Below are positions 24,120 to 33,300 of a DNA stretch of 43,890 nt, in pieces. Each line of letters begins with the position of its first letter. Position 1 is the first letter of the stretch. The DNA comes from Chloroflexota bacterium (GTDB lineage Bacteria; Chloroflexota; UBA11872). The notes under the pieces are model-generated. The model had not been told where the DNA came from. It did no database searches and worked only from the letters and a program-made list of their open reading frames with translations. The DNA lies in assembly GCA_022820025.1 (NCBI GenBank), contig JAJEGF010000076.1, positions 1 through 43,890 on the forward strand, in the 5' to 3' direction. Made by a program: the position numbers and the translations under genes.

Positions 24120-25895
24120 CTACTTCCCGTCTTTCCCCGCGGACGACCCATATACGCGGTCGGCGGGCGGCCAGCGCGTGATGACCACGTCCTTGTAGTC
24201 GATGCGCGGGTCGCCGTCGGTGCGGTAGGCCATGGAGTGCTTGAGGTAGTTTGCGTCGTCGCGCGCCGCGTAGTCGGTGCGCTGATGCGAGCCTCGGGAC
24301 TCGGTGCGGTCGAGGGCGGCGTGGGCCAACGCCCGCGAGATGTCGACCATGCCGTCGATTTCGAGCGCGCTGATCAATTCGGTGTTGTAGACCGGGCTCG
24401 TGTCGTCCAGCGAGATGCGGGCCACACGCTCTTCCAGCTCGCGAAGGGTGGCGCAGCAGGCGGACAGCGAAGCTTCGTCGCGGAAGATTCCGGCGCCGGC
24501 TTCCATGGCCGTGTTCAGGTCGTCGCGGATGACGGCGATGCGCTCTCCGCCGGCCGGCCGCGCGCGAAGCTCGGCGATGCGGTCGCGTTCGGCAGCCACC
24601 TGCCGGTCAATTTCCGGCCCGTCGGACAACGGCTGGCCGGCGACCGCGGTGGCGGCGTGGCGTCCGGCACGGGCGCCGAAGACGACCAATTCGGTCAGTG
24701 AGTTGGACCCGAGCCGGTTTGCGCCGTTAATGCTGACGCAGGCGCATTCGCCGGCGGCATAGAGGCCCGGCAGCGTCGTCGCCCCATGCACGTCGGTGTC
24801 GATGCCGCCCATCGTGTAGTGCACGACCGGTCGAACCGGAATCGGCTCGACGACCGGATCGATGCCGGCGTAGTTGGAGGCAAGTTCACGAACGAACGGG
24901 ATTCGGGAGTCGATTCGCTCCTCGCCGAGGTGACGCACGTCCAGCTGCACGTAGTCGCCGTATTCCCCATCGAATGTCCGCCCGGCGGCCTGCTCGTGCA
25001 TGAACGCCTGCGACAGGCGATCGCGGGGTCCGAGCTCCATGGCGCGGTTCTGGGGGTGCCGCGGATCGTGGACGTCCAGCGGCTCGCCGAGGTCGTAGTC
25101 CTGCAGGTAGCGGCGGCCCTCGTTGTTGAGCAGGATGCCGCCTTCGCCGCGCGAGGCCTCGGTGATGAGGATGCCGGTGCCTGGCAGGCCGGTGGGGTGG
25201 TACTGCACGAACTCCATGTCCTTCAGCGCCACGCCCGCGCGATAGGCCAGGGCCAGGCCGTCGCCGGTCTTGATGGAACCGTTGGTGGTGAAGGGGAAGA
25301 TGCGGCCGAACCCACCGGTGCAGATGATGACGGCATTGGCGCGCAGCACGTGCAACTCGCCCGTACGGAGTTCCAGCGCCACGCATCCCTGGCAGCGGCC
25401 GTCCGCCGTGATCAGGCTGGTGGCGAAGTACTCGTCGTAGCGTGTGATCTGGCTGAACTGCAGCGAGGTCTGGAAGAGCGCGTGCAGCACGTGGAAGCCG
25501 GTCTTGTCGGCCGCGTACCAGGTGCGTTCGATCTGCATGCCGCCGAACGGACGGACCGCGACGTGGCCGGAGTCTTCCCGGCTCCAGGGGCAACCCCAGT
25601 GCTCCAGTTGGATCAGTTCACGCGGGGCTTCGTCCACGAACATCTCGACGGCGTCCTGGTCGGCCAGCCAGTCGGAGCCGCTGATCGTGTCGTAGATGTG
25701 GTGCTCGCGGGCGTCGTTGTCCTTGATGACGGCCGCCATGCCCCCCTCCGCGGCCACCGTGTGGCTGCGCATGGGGTAGACCTTGGATACGAGGCCGATG
25801 GAGAGATCGGGGTTGGCTTCAACCACCGCCATGGCGGCGCGCAGGCCGGCGCCGCCGGCGCCGATAATGAGCACGTCGTGTTGGGATTCGTTCAC
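24120..25895 (-). CDS. frdA: Fumarate reductase flavoprotein subunit A
   Basis: I choose GTG 25895 (591 residues). With it the FAD-binding GAGGAG lies at 12-17 and the covalent FAD histidine in [11 protein letters not shown] falls at residue 45, exactly as in E. coli FrdA. The TTG twelve codons earlier has no good ribosome site. Other matches are [11 protein letters not shown] with the capping-domain catalytic region, [11 protein letters not shown], and [12 protein letters not shown]. Glu50 (AAEGG) is the residue that distinguishes FrdA from SdhA, which has Gln there, so the sequence looks like a fumarate reductase type. It could still oxidise succinate. It works at the cytoplasmic membrane face with FrdB, FrdC and FrdD, linking fumarate/succinate to the quinone pool. 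Confidence 0.92.
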   Translation of the reverse strand: MNESQHDVLIIGAGGAGLRAAMAVVEANPDLSIGLVSKVYPMRSHTVAAEGGMAAVIKDNDAREHHIYDTISGSDWLADQDAVEMFVDEAPRELIQLEHWGCPWSREDSGHVAVRPFGGMQIERTWYAADKTGFHVLHALFQTSLQFSQITRYDEYFATSLITADGRCQGCVALELRTGELHVLRANAVIICTGGFGRIFPFTTNGSIKTGDGLALAYRAGVALKDMEFVQYHPTGLPGTGILITEASRGEGGILLNNEGRRYLQDYDLGEPLDVHDPRHPQNRAMELGPRDRLSQAFMHEQAAGRTFDGEYGDYVQLDVRHLGEERIDSRIPFVRELASNYAGIDPVVEPIPVRPVVHYTMGGIDTDVHGATTLPGLYAAGECACVSINGANRLGSNSLTELVVFGARAGRHAATAVAGQPLSDGPEIDRQVAAERDRIAELRARPAGGERIAVIRDDLNTAMEAGAGIFRDEASLSACCATLRELEERVARISLDDTSPVYNTELISALEIDGMVDISRALAHAALDRTESRGSHQRTDYAARDDANYLKHSMAYRTDGDPRIDYKDVVITRWPPADRVYGSSAGKDGK

Positions 25896-25995
25896 GAAAG
25901 TGATCTTAGGGACGCTTGGCAATGGGTGCAATTGGCCATCCCGCCACGTCCGATTCTCGCCGGTTGCAAAGCTGAGTCGTATCGAAACCCACGGC

Positions 25996-27192
25996 TCATG
26001 GCTCGTCTGGCGAAGACTCTCGCGAAGTTCGGCTGGTGCGCCTCAGGTCGCCCAGTACGTCCGGACGCCGCTCCAGGAGCGCGACTAAGGCGTGCTTGGT
26101 GGCGGCCCGGCGCTCTTGCATGTCCGCCTCCGTGGAGGCGTCCAGCGCGCGCAGGTCCGCAAGCAGTTCCGCGGCCTGGGCCGCGGGGTCGGTGGCCGGC
26201 CGACGGCGCCAACCGCGTCGCCAGATCACCAGCGCCAGCCCCGCGATGACTGCCGGTATCGCGGCGAAGATCGCCCAGCGGTCGGCGGTGGTGGCGCGTA
26301 GCGTGCGCACGATGCCGGGGAGCGAGGTGTCGGTGATGCGGACGGCGAAGGACTCGCGCGCGGCAACGTCTTCCTTCTGCCAGCGATGCACCTGGTTGCC
26401 ACCGAATGAGTCATCGCCCCGAGCTTCCAGGCCGGTGATTGTGGAAGTCAGCTGGCCCGTCTCAACCAGCAGGATTGCGATGTCGGTGTTCAGCGCGGGC
26501 GCCCAATCAAAGGCGACGGAACCGCCGTCGAGCGCCAGCTGGTAGCCGTAGACCATGGTGGTCACGCCCGGTTGGAGGCCGGCAAAGACCGCGAAGCCGG
26601 GACCGCCGATGACGGCGTCGCCGGGTCCGAAGCCAGCGACCGGCTGCAGGTTGAACGCGCCGTCGGGTACGCCGAAGCGCAGCGGCGGCGGCGATCCCGG
26701 CTGCTGCACGGGCAGGTAGGCGCGATTGCCCGGGACGTGCACTTCGGCGACTTCGACGACGGAGAGCGTGTCGGCCGTCTGTCGCCTGAGCAGCCGGGTG
26801 AGGCTTTGAAAGCTGATGCCGGGATCCATCTCGGTGACCGCGAAGACATCGATCTCGACCGCGGTCTGCTGGCCGGCCGCGACTTGCAGGACGTCGCTGC
26901 TGTAGCGCACGCCTTCGGACTCGAACGAGACGAGGTAAGCGTATTCGCCGCCGGCGGCCACGTCCGGAAACTCGAAGACGCCATCGGCGCCAACGGCTGC
27001 TTCGCTGGTGGGCAGGCGATCGGTTTGCCGAAAGCCGTCAAGGTGGATTACGAGGTCCGACGGCAGCGCCGCGCCCGGCGTGGCCGGCCGCAGACGCCCG
27101 ACGATCTCGCCGCTGCCCTCGGCCTGAACTCCGGCCAAGCCGACAACGGCCATAAGAACCAGCACGGCGGCCAGCCCGAGCGCTCGTCTCAT
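25996..27192 (-). CDS. Exported membrane-anchored protein of unknown function in the ccm cluster
   Basis: The start at ATG 27192 overlaps the stop of the preceding gene (ATGA) and begins with a clean signal peptide ([21 protein letters not shown]); the open frame upstream of it is not coding. The 398-residue product has an outside beta-rich region. Residues about 27-100 look like a carboxypeptidase regulatory-type fold ([25 protein letters not shown]). One transmembrane helix follows ([19 protein letters not shown], near 325). A short cytoplasmic tail ([10 protein letters not shown] to [12 protein letters not shown]) resembles the helical segment next to the membrane in CcmI-like proteins. 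It is the last gene before frdA, 100 bp away. A role in cytochrome c maturation is suggested only by position and by the tail. Confidence 0.65.
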   Translation of the reverse strand: MRRALGLAAVLVLMAVVGLAGVQAEGSGEIVGRLRPATPGAALPSDLVIHLDGFRQTDRLPTSEAAVGADGVFEFPDVAAGGEYAYLVSFESEGVRYSSDVLQVAAGQQTAVEIDVFAVTEMDPGISFQSLTRLLRRQTADTLSVVEVAEVHVPGNRAYLPVQQPGSPPPLRFGVPDGAFNLQPVAGFGPGDAVIGGPGFAVFAGLQPGVTTMVYGYQLALDGGSVAFDWAPALNTDIAILLVETGQLTSTITGLEARGDDSFGGNQVHRWQKEDVAARESFAVRITDTSLPGIVRTLRATTADRWAIFAAIPAVIAGLALVIWRRGWRRRPATDPAAQAAELLADLRALDASTEADMQERRAATKHALVALLERRPDVLGDLRRTSRTSRESSPDEP

Positions 27193-28427
27193 CGCCAGGT
27201 CGTTCCGGCGTCGCGGCTGCGGAAGACCGACCCGTCGGCCGCGATGGCGTACAGCGTGCGTCCGCTGATCGCCAGGGCGCGCACGTCCGCACGCAGGGAG
27301 AGCTGCACCCATGACTGCATGCCGTCGACGGACTTGAACACGCCGGCGTCGGTGGCCACGAAGGCGGCGCCCTCGAATCGCTCGCCGGACGCGGAACTGT
27401 AGGAGTCGCCGGTCGCGGGTTCGTAGACGATGGACCTGATGGTGATGGTGGGCAAGACGCCGTTGACGAAGCCGTTGGCGCCGCGCCAGCCGCCGCTGGG
27501 TTCGGAGGCGAGTACGCCCTCCGCGCCGGTGGCCGCCAGCAGGAATGGGGCGCCAAAGTCGACGACGGCCAGTCCCGTGAGGCTGCGCGGCGCGTCTGCG
27601 GGGCCCGGCGCCCAGGTGCGGCCCAGGTCGTTGCTGACGAAAAGGGACCCGGCCTCATTGACGCCCGCGAGTCCCTGGCTTCGCGACCCAATGGCGAGTC
27701 GCCGCAACGCGGGGAAATCTGGCTCGCGATCCCAGGTAGCGCCCTGATCCCGGCTTAACCACACGCCGTCGCTGGCGAGCACATAGAGGGCGTCGGAGCC
27801 AGCGGCCGCCCCCACGGATTCTCCCGGACCCTCGGCTGGCGTCCAGGTCCGGCCGCCGTCGCGGCTCAGATGCGCGCCGGTGGCGTGGCTCACGACCACC
27901 AGATCGGCATTGCCGGCCGCTACCGCCGCTCCCGAGACTGCCGCGACGCCCACGTTGCCCACGGGCTCCTGTTCGGCGGCGGAGGATCGCGCTCCGACGG
28001 TGACGACGACGACCAGCGCCCCCAGCAGTGCTACCAGCGCGACGCTCGGCGCAACCCAGGCCACGGTCCGGGCGCGCGTCGGCGTTCGAGCCGCGGTCGG
28101 GACAGTGGCGGGCGCCGCGCCTCCAACCAGGGCTTCCAGGGCGGCGTCCAGTCGCTGGCGTCGCTGGTCGCGGTCGTGCAGACGCTGCGCCGTGTCCCGG
28201 CGAACGTCGCCGCTGACCCGCTCGAAGTCCGCCTGGCTAATGGCGCCGCGGTCGCGTTCGGCCTGCAGGTCATCCAGCATTCGCAGCCCGCGCTCCACGG
28301 CCAGGTCGTCTTCGGTCCCGAGCGAGTCGTCGGGTGCGAGAGATCGACGCAGCAATGGCGCGACAATCCAGGTCAGTCCGGCAAGGGCGATCAAGAGGAC
28401 CGCCAGGCTCAGCAGCGGCGCGGTCAC
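27189..28427 (-). CDS. CcmI-like membrane protein fused to a BNR/Asp-box propeller
   Basis: I start it at GTG 28427, which overlaps the ccmH stop (GTGA), giving 412 residues. The N-terminus has a transmembrane helix (LLSLAVLLIALAGLTWIV), a cytoplasmic helical region (LQAERDRGAISQADFERV and following) like the CcmI linker, and a second transmembrane helix near 123-147. After that, an outside domain has five Asp-box motifs: SRDGGRTW, SRDQGATW, SNDLGRTW, SVDGMQSW and SRDAGTTW. Asp boxes mark BNR/sialidase- or Ycf48-type beta-propellers. In normal CcmI the outside domain is a TPR that holds apocytochrome; here a propeller takes that place. A chaperone role for apocytochrome is inferred. Confidence 0.72.
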   Translation of the reverse strand: MTAPLLSLAVLLIALAGLTWIVAPLLRRSLAPDDSLGTEDDLAVERGLRMLDDLQAERDRGAISQADFERVSGDVRRDTAQRLHDRDQRRQRLDAALEALVGGAAPATVPTAARTPTRARTVAWVAPSVALVALLGALVVVVTVGARSSAAEQEPVGNVGVAAVSGAAVAAGNADLVVVSHATGAHLSRDGGRTWTPAEGPGESVGAAAGSDALYVLASDGVWLSRDQGATWDREPDFPALRRLAIGSRSQGLAGVNEAGSLFVSNDLGRTWAPGPADAPRSLTGLAVVDFGAPFLLAATGAEGVLASEPSGGWRGANGFVNGVLPTITIRSIVYEPATGDSYSSASGERFEGAAFVATDAGVFKSVDGMQSWVQLSLRADVRALAISGRTLYAIAADGSVFRSRDAGTTWR

Positions 28428-28909
28428 GGTGATGGCGGCGAGTCGCGCCTCGCCCGGCGCAGGTCGTCCACCTGCCGCTCGTAGGCCTGCAGATCGCCGG
28501 TGGCGGCCGCCACCGCCGGTCGACGTCCCCGAGCCAGCGCCCAACCCAGCAGCAGGATGCCCAGGCCGACGATGACGACCGGGCCGATCCAGACGCCCAG
28601 CGCCAGGCCCTCGCGAGGCGGCTCGCGCAAGACGCCGGGGCCGTAGCGATCGGCGAAGAAGTCCATGATCTGCTGTTCGGACTCGCCGGCCTGGAGCTTG
28701 ATGAGGATGATTTCGCGCATCTGGGCTGCCAGCTGGGCGTTGGACTCGCGGACGGACTGTCCCTGGCAGACCGGGCAGTCCAGCCGTTCGGCAATGGACC
28801 ACATGCGCTTGCGGGTAGGCAGGTCAGGCTCGTCGGCGGCGCGGACGGGAAGTACCAGGACCACGGCCGCCAGCAGGCCCAGGAGCAGGATTGCCCGGTG
28901 CCGATTCAC
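28424..28909 (-). CDS. ccmH: Cytochrome c maturation protein CcmH
   Basis: The 161-residue product starts at GTG 28909, overlapping the ccmF stop as GTGA, the same junction style as its neighbours. A signal/membrane segment leads to RLDCPVCQGQSV with the redox pair Cys45/Cys48. A three-helix domain follows (SNAQLAAQMREII, QIMDFFADRYGPGVL), then a second transmembrane helix (LGVWIGPVVIVGLGILLLGW). CcmH keeps apocytochrome c CxxCH thiols reduced and works with CcmF at the outer face of the membrane. The usual LRCxxC motif is LDCPVC here. The usual partner ccmG is not present between ccmF and ccmH. Confidence 0.9.
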   Translation of the reverse strand: MNRHRAILLLGLLAAVVLVLPVRAADEPDLPTRKRMWSIAERLDCPVCQGQSVRESNAQLAAQMREIILIKLQAGESEQQIMDFFADRYGPGVLREPPREGLALGVWIGPVVIVGLGILLLGWALARGRRPAVAAATGDLQAYERQVDDLRRARRDSPPSP

Positions 28910-30906
28910 GATGCTGCGGGCTGAGACGCGACGCCCGGAATCGCCGCGGCTTCGCGTCGCTCGACCGGCCAGGCGATAACGAGGATGCCGACGAAGTAGA
29001 CGATTCCGCCGATCCAGAGCAGGACGACGAGCGGATTGACTAGCAAGCGAATGGTGGCGGATGCGCCGCTTCCATCCCATGAACTCAGCAGCACGTACAC
29101 GTCGTCCAGGTGCGGCAGCGTCGTGCTGACCGCTACGTCGGCGGTCGGCTGGTTCTCCCAGCCGGCATGGATACGGCGGGAGGGGGACAAGCGGTCGATG
29201 ACTGCGCCGTCGCGCAGCACATCCACCTCGGCGACGACGGTGTTCAGGCCCGGCTGCACGCTGCTGCGGAGACCCTGGAAGACGACGTCGTAGGGGCCGA
29301 GGCTGACGGCCTCGCCGCGCTCGACGGATGCGGCGGTCTCCTGGCTGAAGGCGGCCGAGGCGATGATGCCGAGCGCCAGGATGGCGACGCCCAGGTGCAC
29401 GAGATAGCTGCCCAGCCGCCGCCGGTTGCCCACCATGAGCGGGTACGGGCCGGTTGTCGCCTGGCGCCGGCGGGCGAGTCCCGCCCGCACGCTGCGCACG
29501 TACTCGAGGGCGACGCCCACCGCGACGGCGGCGGTGAGCCCGATGGCGATGATCGGTAGACCGTCGCGCATGCCCAGGACCGCCAGCAGCACCGAGACCA
29601 GCGCAAGCGTGGCGATGGGCCAGCTCGTGGCCCGCCAGGCGGCTCCCAAGGACGTGCGGCGCCAGGCCAGCAGCGGCCAGATGGCCAGCAACCCAAGCGT
29701 TGCGACCAGCAACGGCACGTTGACCTGGGTGTAGAAGGGCGGGCCCACCGCGATTCGGGCCCCCTGCACGATCTCGGTAACCATGGGGAACACCGTGCCC
29801 CAGAAAGTTGCCGCGGCTATGGCCAGCATCAGCAGGTTGTTGATCAGGAATCCCGCCTCCTTGGAGGCGACGTCGGTGATCGGTTCGTCCGAACGAATGA
29901 GCGGCAGGCGATAGATGAACAGCGCGGCCGAGAGGATCAGCAGCGCGCCGACAAAGACGAAGAAGATCGGGCCAACGTCGGACAGCGCGAAGTTGTGCAC
30001 GGACGACAGAATGCCGCTGCGCACCACGAAGGTGCCGAAGATCGCCAGCGCGTAGGTGACCAGCACCAGGCCGATGGCCCAGGCCCGCAACTGGCCGCGC
30101 CGCTCCTGCGCCAGCGCGGAATGCAGGTAGGCCGTGGCCACCAGCCAGGGCAGCAGCGCCACGTTTTCCACGGGGTCCCAGCCCCAGTAGCCGCCCCAGC
30201 CCAGCACGCGGTAGGCCCACCAGGCGCCCAGCAGCAGCCCGGCGCTCTGGATGGCCCAGGCCAGCAGCATCCAGTTCCGCATTTCCCGCAGCCAGGGCTG
30301 CGTGACGCGTCCGGCCAGCAGCAGCCCGGCGGCAAACGCGAAGGGGATTCCGAAGCTCATATAGCCGGAGAGCAGCATTGGCGGGTGGATCTGCATGCCG
30401 CTGTCCCAGAGCAGGGGATTCAGTCCGCGGCCCTCGGCCGGCGCGGCCACCAGGCGCGCGAAGGGTGACGAGGTGAAGACGAGCACGCCCAGGAAGAACA
30501 GTTGCAAGCCGCTGAGCACGACGATTCCGTGCGGGCCGACGACGCCATCCGCTGTCAGCATGCGGCGGGTGGCGACCGCCGCAAAGAGGCTCATGGACCA
30601 GGTCCAGAAGAGCAGCGAGCCTTCCTGGCCGCCCCACAGCGCGGCGATGGTCAGGCCGGTGGGCATGGCCGAACTGGAGTGGTCGGCCACGAACTGGATG
30701 GAAAAGTCGCGGGCCAGGAAGCCGGCCGCGAGTCCCGCGGCCACCACGGTCAGCAGGGCGGCCTGCACCGACGCCGCATTGGCGGCGCCGCGGCTCAGCT
30801 CCGGTGTGCGGCGCACGGCGCCGGCAAGGCCGAGCAGCAGTTGCAGGACGGCGACGCCGAAGGCGATACCGAGTCCCAGCCGGCCGGCATCGACGAGATC
30901 AGGCAT
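28906..30906 (-). CDS. ccmF: Heme lyase CcmF
   Basis: This 666-residue polytopic membrane protein has the tryptophan-rich heme-handling motif ALWGGQEGSLLFW at 89-101, a conserved histidine region (QFVADHSS, His76), YWGWDPVENV in the middle and SVHNFALSDVGPIF. These define the CcmF/NrfE family, which ligates heme to the cysteines of apocytochrome c outside the membrane. The C-terminal outside domain and final helix (VLLWIGGIVYFVGILVIAW) are present, and the length is normal. It is preceded by ccmD after 47 bp and followed by ccmH with four bases of overlap. It would serve ActA and ActE, encoded 4-12 kb upstream in the same run. Confidence 0.94.
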   Translation of the reverse strand: MPDLVDAGRLGLGIAFGVAVLQLLLGLAGAVRRTPELSRGAANAASVQAALLTVVAAGLAAGFLARDFSIQFVADHSSSAMPTGLTIAALWGGQEGSLLFWTWSMSLFAAVATRRMLTADGVVGPHGIVVLSGLQLFFLGVLVFTSSPFARLVAAPAEGRGLNPLLWDSGMQIHPPMLLSGYMSFGIPFAFAAGLLLAGRVTQPWLREMRNWMLLAWAIQSAGLLLGAWWAYRVLGWGGYWGWDPVENVALLPWLVATAYLHSALAQERRGQLRAWAIGLVLVTYALAIFGTFVVRSGILSSVHNFALSDVGPIFFVFVGALLILSAALFIYRLPLIRSDEPITDVASKEAGFLINNLLMLAIAAATFWGTVFPMVTEIVQGARIAVGPPFYTQVNVPLLVATLGLLAIWPLLAWRRTSLGAAWRATSWPIATLALVSVLLAVLGMRDGLPIIAIGLTAAVAVGVALEYVRSVRAGLARRRQATTGPYPLMVGNRRRLGSYLVHLGVAILALGIIASAAFSQETAASVERGEAVSLGPYDVVFQGLRSSVQPGLNTVVAEVDVLRDGAVIDRLSPSRRIHAGWENQPTADVAVSTTLPHLDDVYVLLSSWDGSGASATIRLLVNPLVVLLWIGGIVYFVGILVIAWPVERREAAAIPGVASQPAAS

Positions 30907-30953
30907 GTCCGGTTCGCCCTAGGGACGCGAGCGTCGTCGACGCCGAGTCTGAA

Positions 30954-31121
30954 TCAGTGGCTCGACGCTTCCCGCCCCGCCTGTGGCGCGTCGAGCTGCC
31001 CGCGCAGATCATGCAACTCGTCGCGCACGTTACGCACGCGGCCGGTGACGTAGACCAGGTAGCCAAAAATCCCGATCCACACGGCACTGAAGCCGATGAA
31101 GAGATACAGCAGATCGCTCAT
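30954..31121 (-). CDS. ccmD: Heme exporter protein CcmD (55 aa)
   Basis: This short gene is read from ATG 31121, overlapping the ccmC stop as ATGA, to TGA at 30954-30956. The protein begins MSDLLYLFIGFSAVWIGIFG, one transmembrane helix. A positively charged segment (TGRVRNVRDELHDLRGQL) follows, ending in SSH. Size, topology and position between ccmC and ccmF are those of CcmD, the small subunit that helps release holo-CcmE from the CcmABC complex. The longer open frame on this strand (30899-31087) is in a different phase and is not real. Confidence 0.85.
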   Translation of the reverse strand: MSDLLYLFIGFSAVWIGIFGYLVYVTGRVRNVRDELHDLRGQLDAPQAGREASSH

Positions 31122-31864
31122 GCGGATTCCTCGTTTCGTTCGTGCAGCCGCTCGCGCAGGCTTCCCAATTCGGTCGCGGCCAGTTCAAGCTGCATGCGTT
31201 GTCGCAGCAGCACGACGTAGAAGACGGTAAAGGCGGCGACGGACACCATCAGCGTCGTCAGCATCTCGCGCGGCATGCCGCCGCCGGGACTGGTGACCGA
31301 CGGCGTGGGGTGCAGGCTGCGCCACCATTCCACCGAGAACCACACGATCGGCACGCTGACCACGCCAACGATGCCCAGCACGGAGGCCATGCGCTGGCGG
31401 GCGTTCGGATCGTCGATATAGGCACGCAGCGCCAGGTAACTCACGTAGATGAACCACATGATCAGGGTTGTGGTGAGCCGTGGGTCCCACTGCCACCACA
31501 CGCCCCAGACGCTGCGGCCCCATACGGAGCCGGTGACCAGGGTGAGGGTCGTGAACAGCACGCCGATCTCCGCCGAGGCGAGCGCGAGGCGGTCCCAGCG
31601 GGATTTCCCGCGAACCAGGTACATCACGCTGCCTACGGCCACCACGCCGAATGCCGCGAACGCCAGCCAGGCGCTGGGCACGTGCACGAAGAGCAAGCGG
31701 TAGACCTCGGCCTGCACCCGCTCGGCCGGCGCGAAGATGAACGCCATGAACAGCGCCAGGCCCATGCTCAGCAAGAGCAGTGCGTAGAGTGCCGCGGTCC
31801 CGGGGTGCCGGAGCGCGCCGAGCCACCCGGGCCTGGCCAACTCCGACGTGCGAACCTGACTCAT
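31118..31864 (-). CDS. ccmC: Heme transporter/handling protein CcmC
   Basis: The 248-residue membrane protein has six hydrophobic helices and the heme-handling motif GVWWQWDPRL (WWQWD at 123-127). It also has the outside histidines His61 in LFVHVPSAW and the later SLHPTPS. CcmC binds heme with CcmE and is essential for loading it. Its charged C-terminal tail (LRERLHERNEES) overlaps the start of ccmD. It follows the fused ccmAB gene by 12 bp. All residues I would check in the family are present. Confidence 0.93.
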   Translation of the reverse strand: MSQVRTSELARPGWLGALRHPGTAALYALLLLSMGLALFMAFIFAPAERVQAEVYRLLFVHVPSAWLAFAAFGVVAVGSVMYLVRGKSRWDRLALASAEIGVLFTTLTLVTGSVWGRSVWGVWWQWDPRLTTTLIMWFIYVSYLALRAYIDDPNARQRMASVLGIVGVVSVPIVWFSVEWWRSLHPTPSVTSPGGGMPREMLTTLMVSVAAFTVFYVVLLRQRMQLELAATELGSLRERLHERNEESA

Positions 31865-31876
31865 TCCTGCCTCCAG

Positions 31877-33265
31877 TTAGCTACGGGCCGCGTGCGGGTA
31901 GAGCACCGTCCCAAGAGCCAAGAATACGACCGTCACGACCGCCAGCAACCCGAACCAGGCGCCTTGTTGACCGGCGGGAGTGACTTCCAGCGCTCCGAGT
32001 GAGATTCCCACACCGGCCAGCAGCACCGGAACCGCCGGAGGTATGGCCAGGAGGGGCATGAGCATCTCGCGCGCGCGGGCGCTGACGACCAGGGAACTCT
32101 GCAGAGCGAGGATGGCGCTGATTGCCGCGGCTGCCAGGACCACCGCACCTATCGTGCTTGCTTGAAACAGGGAAACGTTCAACAGCAGGCTGAGAAACAC
32201 CAACTGGGCGACCCCGACGAATGCCGTTTCCAGCGCCAGCAGCGTGAACTTGGCGAGGTAGATCCCGCTCGGGTCGACCGGCGCCACCAACAGTCCGTCC
32301 AGCGTCCCGCGCTCGTATTCGGTGGCGAACAGGCGAGTTCCCGCCAGCGTGGCTGCCAGGAGCACGCTGATCCAGAGCACCCCGACGGCGACGGCGGCAA
32401 CCTCGGATCCCAGCGCGGCGATGAAGGCCATGTCGAATACGACGGCGGCGAGCAGCGTGAACATCAGGAGCGTTGGGACCTGCTCGCGCGCCCGCCACTC
32501 GACGCGAGTGTCCTTGGCAATCATGGCCCAGACGGCGCGTCCGAAGCTCGGGGGACGCGGTCGGACTTGTGTGGGAACAGTTGGCGGAGTCAGATTTGGC
32601 GTCTTGCGCGGGTCATCCGTGAGCCGTCCGGCCTCGAGCCGCGCAATGCGGGCGCCCAGCGCGTGGGCCACGCGTTCGTCGTGTGTGCTGAAGAGCACGG
32701 CTGCCCGGGGCGCCAGCGCGTCGAGCATTCGCGGAAGGTCGTCAACGCCGGCCGAATCGAGGCTGGCGTCGGGTTCGTCCAGCAGGACGACGTCAGGATC
32801 GGCCAGCAGAGCCAGGGCGAGTCCCAGGCGCTGCTGCATTCCGCGCGAGAAGTGGCGAACCAGGCGGTTGGCATCCGCTGCCAGTCCCACCGTTACAAGG
32901 GCGCCCTGGATGCGTTCGGCGCCCTCGGTCACTCCTTGCAGACGAGCCGCGAAGGCAAGGTTCTCGCGGGCGGTCAGGTGCGGATAGAGCGGGGGACGGT
33001 GTCCCAGGAAGCCTAGCCCGCCGCGCGCGTCGGGGTCCTCCGGACTCTGGCTGCCCCGCAACGCCACCCGGCCGCGACGTGGGCGCAGCAAACCCGCCAG
33101 GGCGCGCAGGAGCGTGGTCTTGCCCGCGCCGTTAGGTCCGACGATGGCCATCCGTTCGCCGGGCGCCAACGCCAGCGATACGCCGCGCAGGACATTTCGC
33201 TGGCCCAGCCGAACATGCAGGTCGTCCGCGACTATTGCCGGCGAGGTCGGGCGTGTGGTTTGCAA
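31877..33265 (-). CDS. Fused heme-exporter ABC protein CcmA-CcmB
   Basis: This 462-residue single frame joins two proteins normally made from separate genes. Residues 1-215 are CcmA: Walker A GPNGAGKTT (43-51), ABC signature FSRGMQQR (139-146), Walker B VVLLDEP (159-165) and H-loop STHDE (His195). A Pro/Thr-rich linker (about 219-240) follows. Residues 242-462 are CcmB: AVWAMIAKDTRVEWRAREQ, six hydrophobic helices, and the ATEYERGTLDGLLVAPV segment typical of CcmB. The CcmABCD complex uses ATP to release heme-loaded CcmE. No stop or frameshift is visible at the junction, so this looks like a true fusion. It lies between ccmE and ccmC. Confidence 0.92.
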   Translation of the reverse strand: MQTTRPTSPAIVADDLHVRLGQRNVLRGVSLALAPGERMAIVGPNGAGKTTLLRALAGLLRPRRGRVALRGSQSPEDPDARGGLGFLGHRPPLYPHLTARENLAFAARLQGVTEGAERIQGALVTVGLAADANRLVRHFSRGMQQRLGLALALLADPDVVLLDEPDASLDSAGVDDLPRMLDALAPRAAVLFSTHDERVAHALGARIARLEAGRLTDDPRKTPNLTPPTVPTQVRPRPPSFGRAVWAMIAKDTRVEWRAREQVPTLLMFTLLAAVVFDMAFIAALGSEVAAVAVGVLWISVLLAATLAGTRLFATEYERGTLDGLLVAPVDPSGIYLAKFTLLALETAFVGVAQLVFLSLLLNVSLFQASTIGAVVLAAAAISAILALQSSLVVSARAREMLMPLLAIPPAVPVLLAGVGISLGALEVTPAGQQGAWFGLLAVVTVVFLALGTVLYPHAARS

Positions 33266-33300
33266 GGCGGCGATTGCGGGTGCCGTGACCTCGTCGGGCC

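Noticed and set aside
28916..30637. Long upstream extension of ccmH through ccmF
   Set aside because: It runs antiphase through the recognised ccmF coding sequence; the GTG at 28909 with GTGA overlap gives a normal CcmH with a signal segment.
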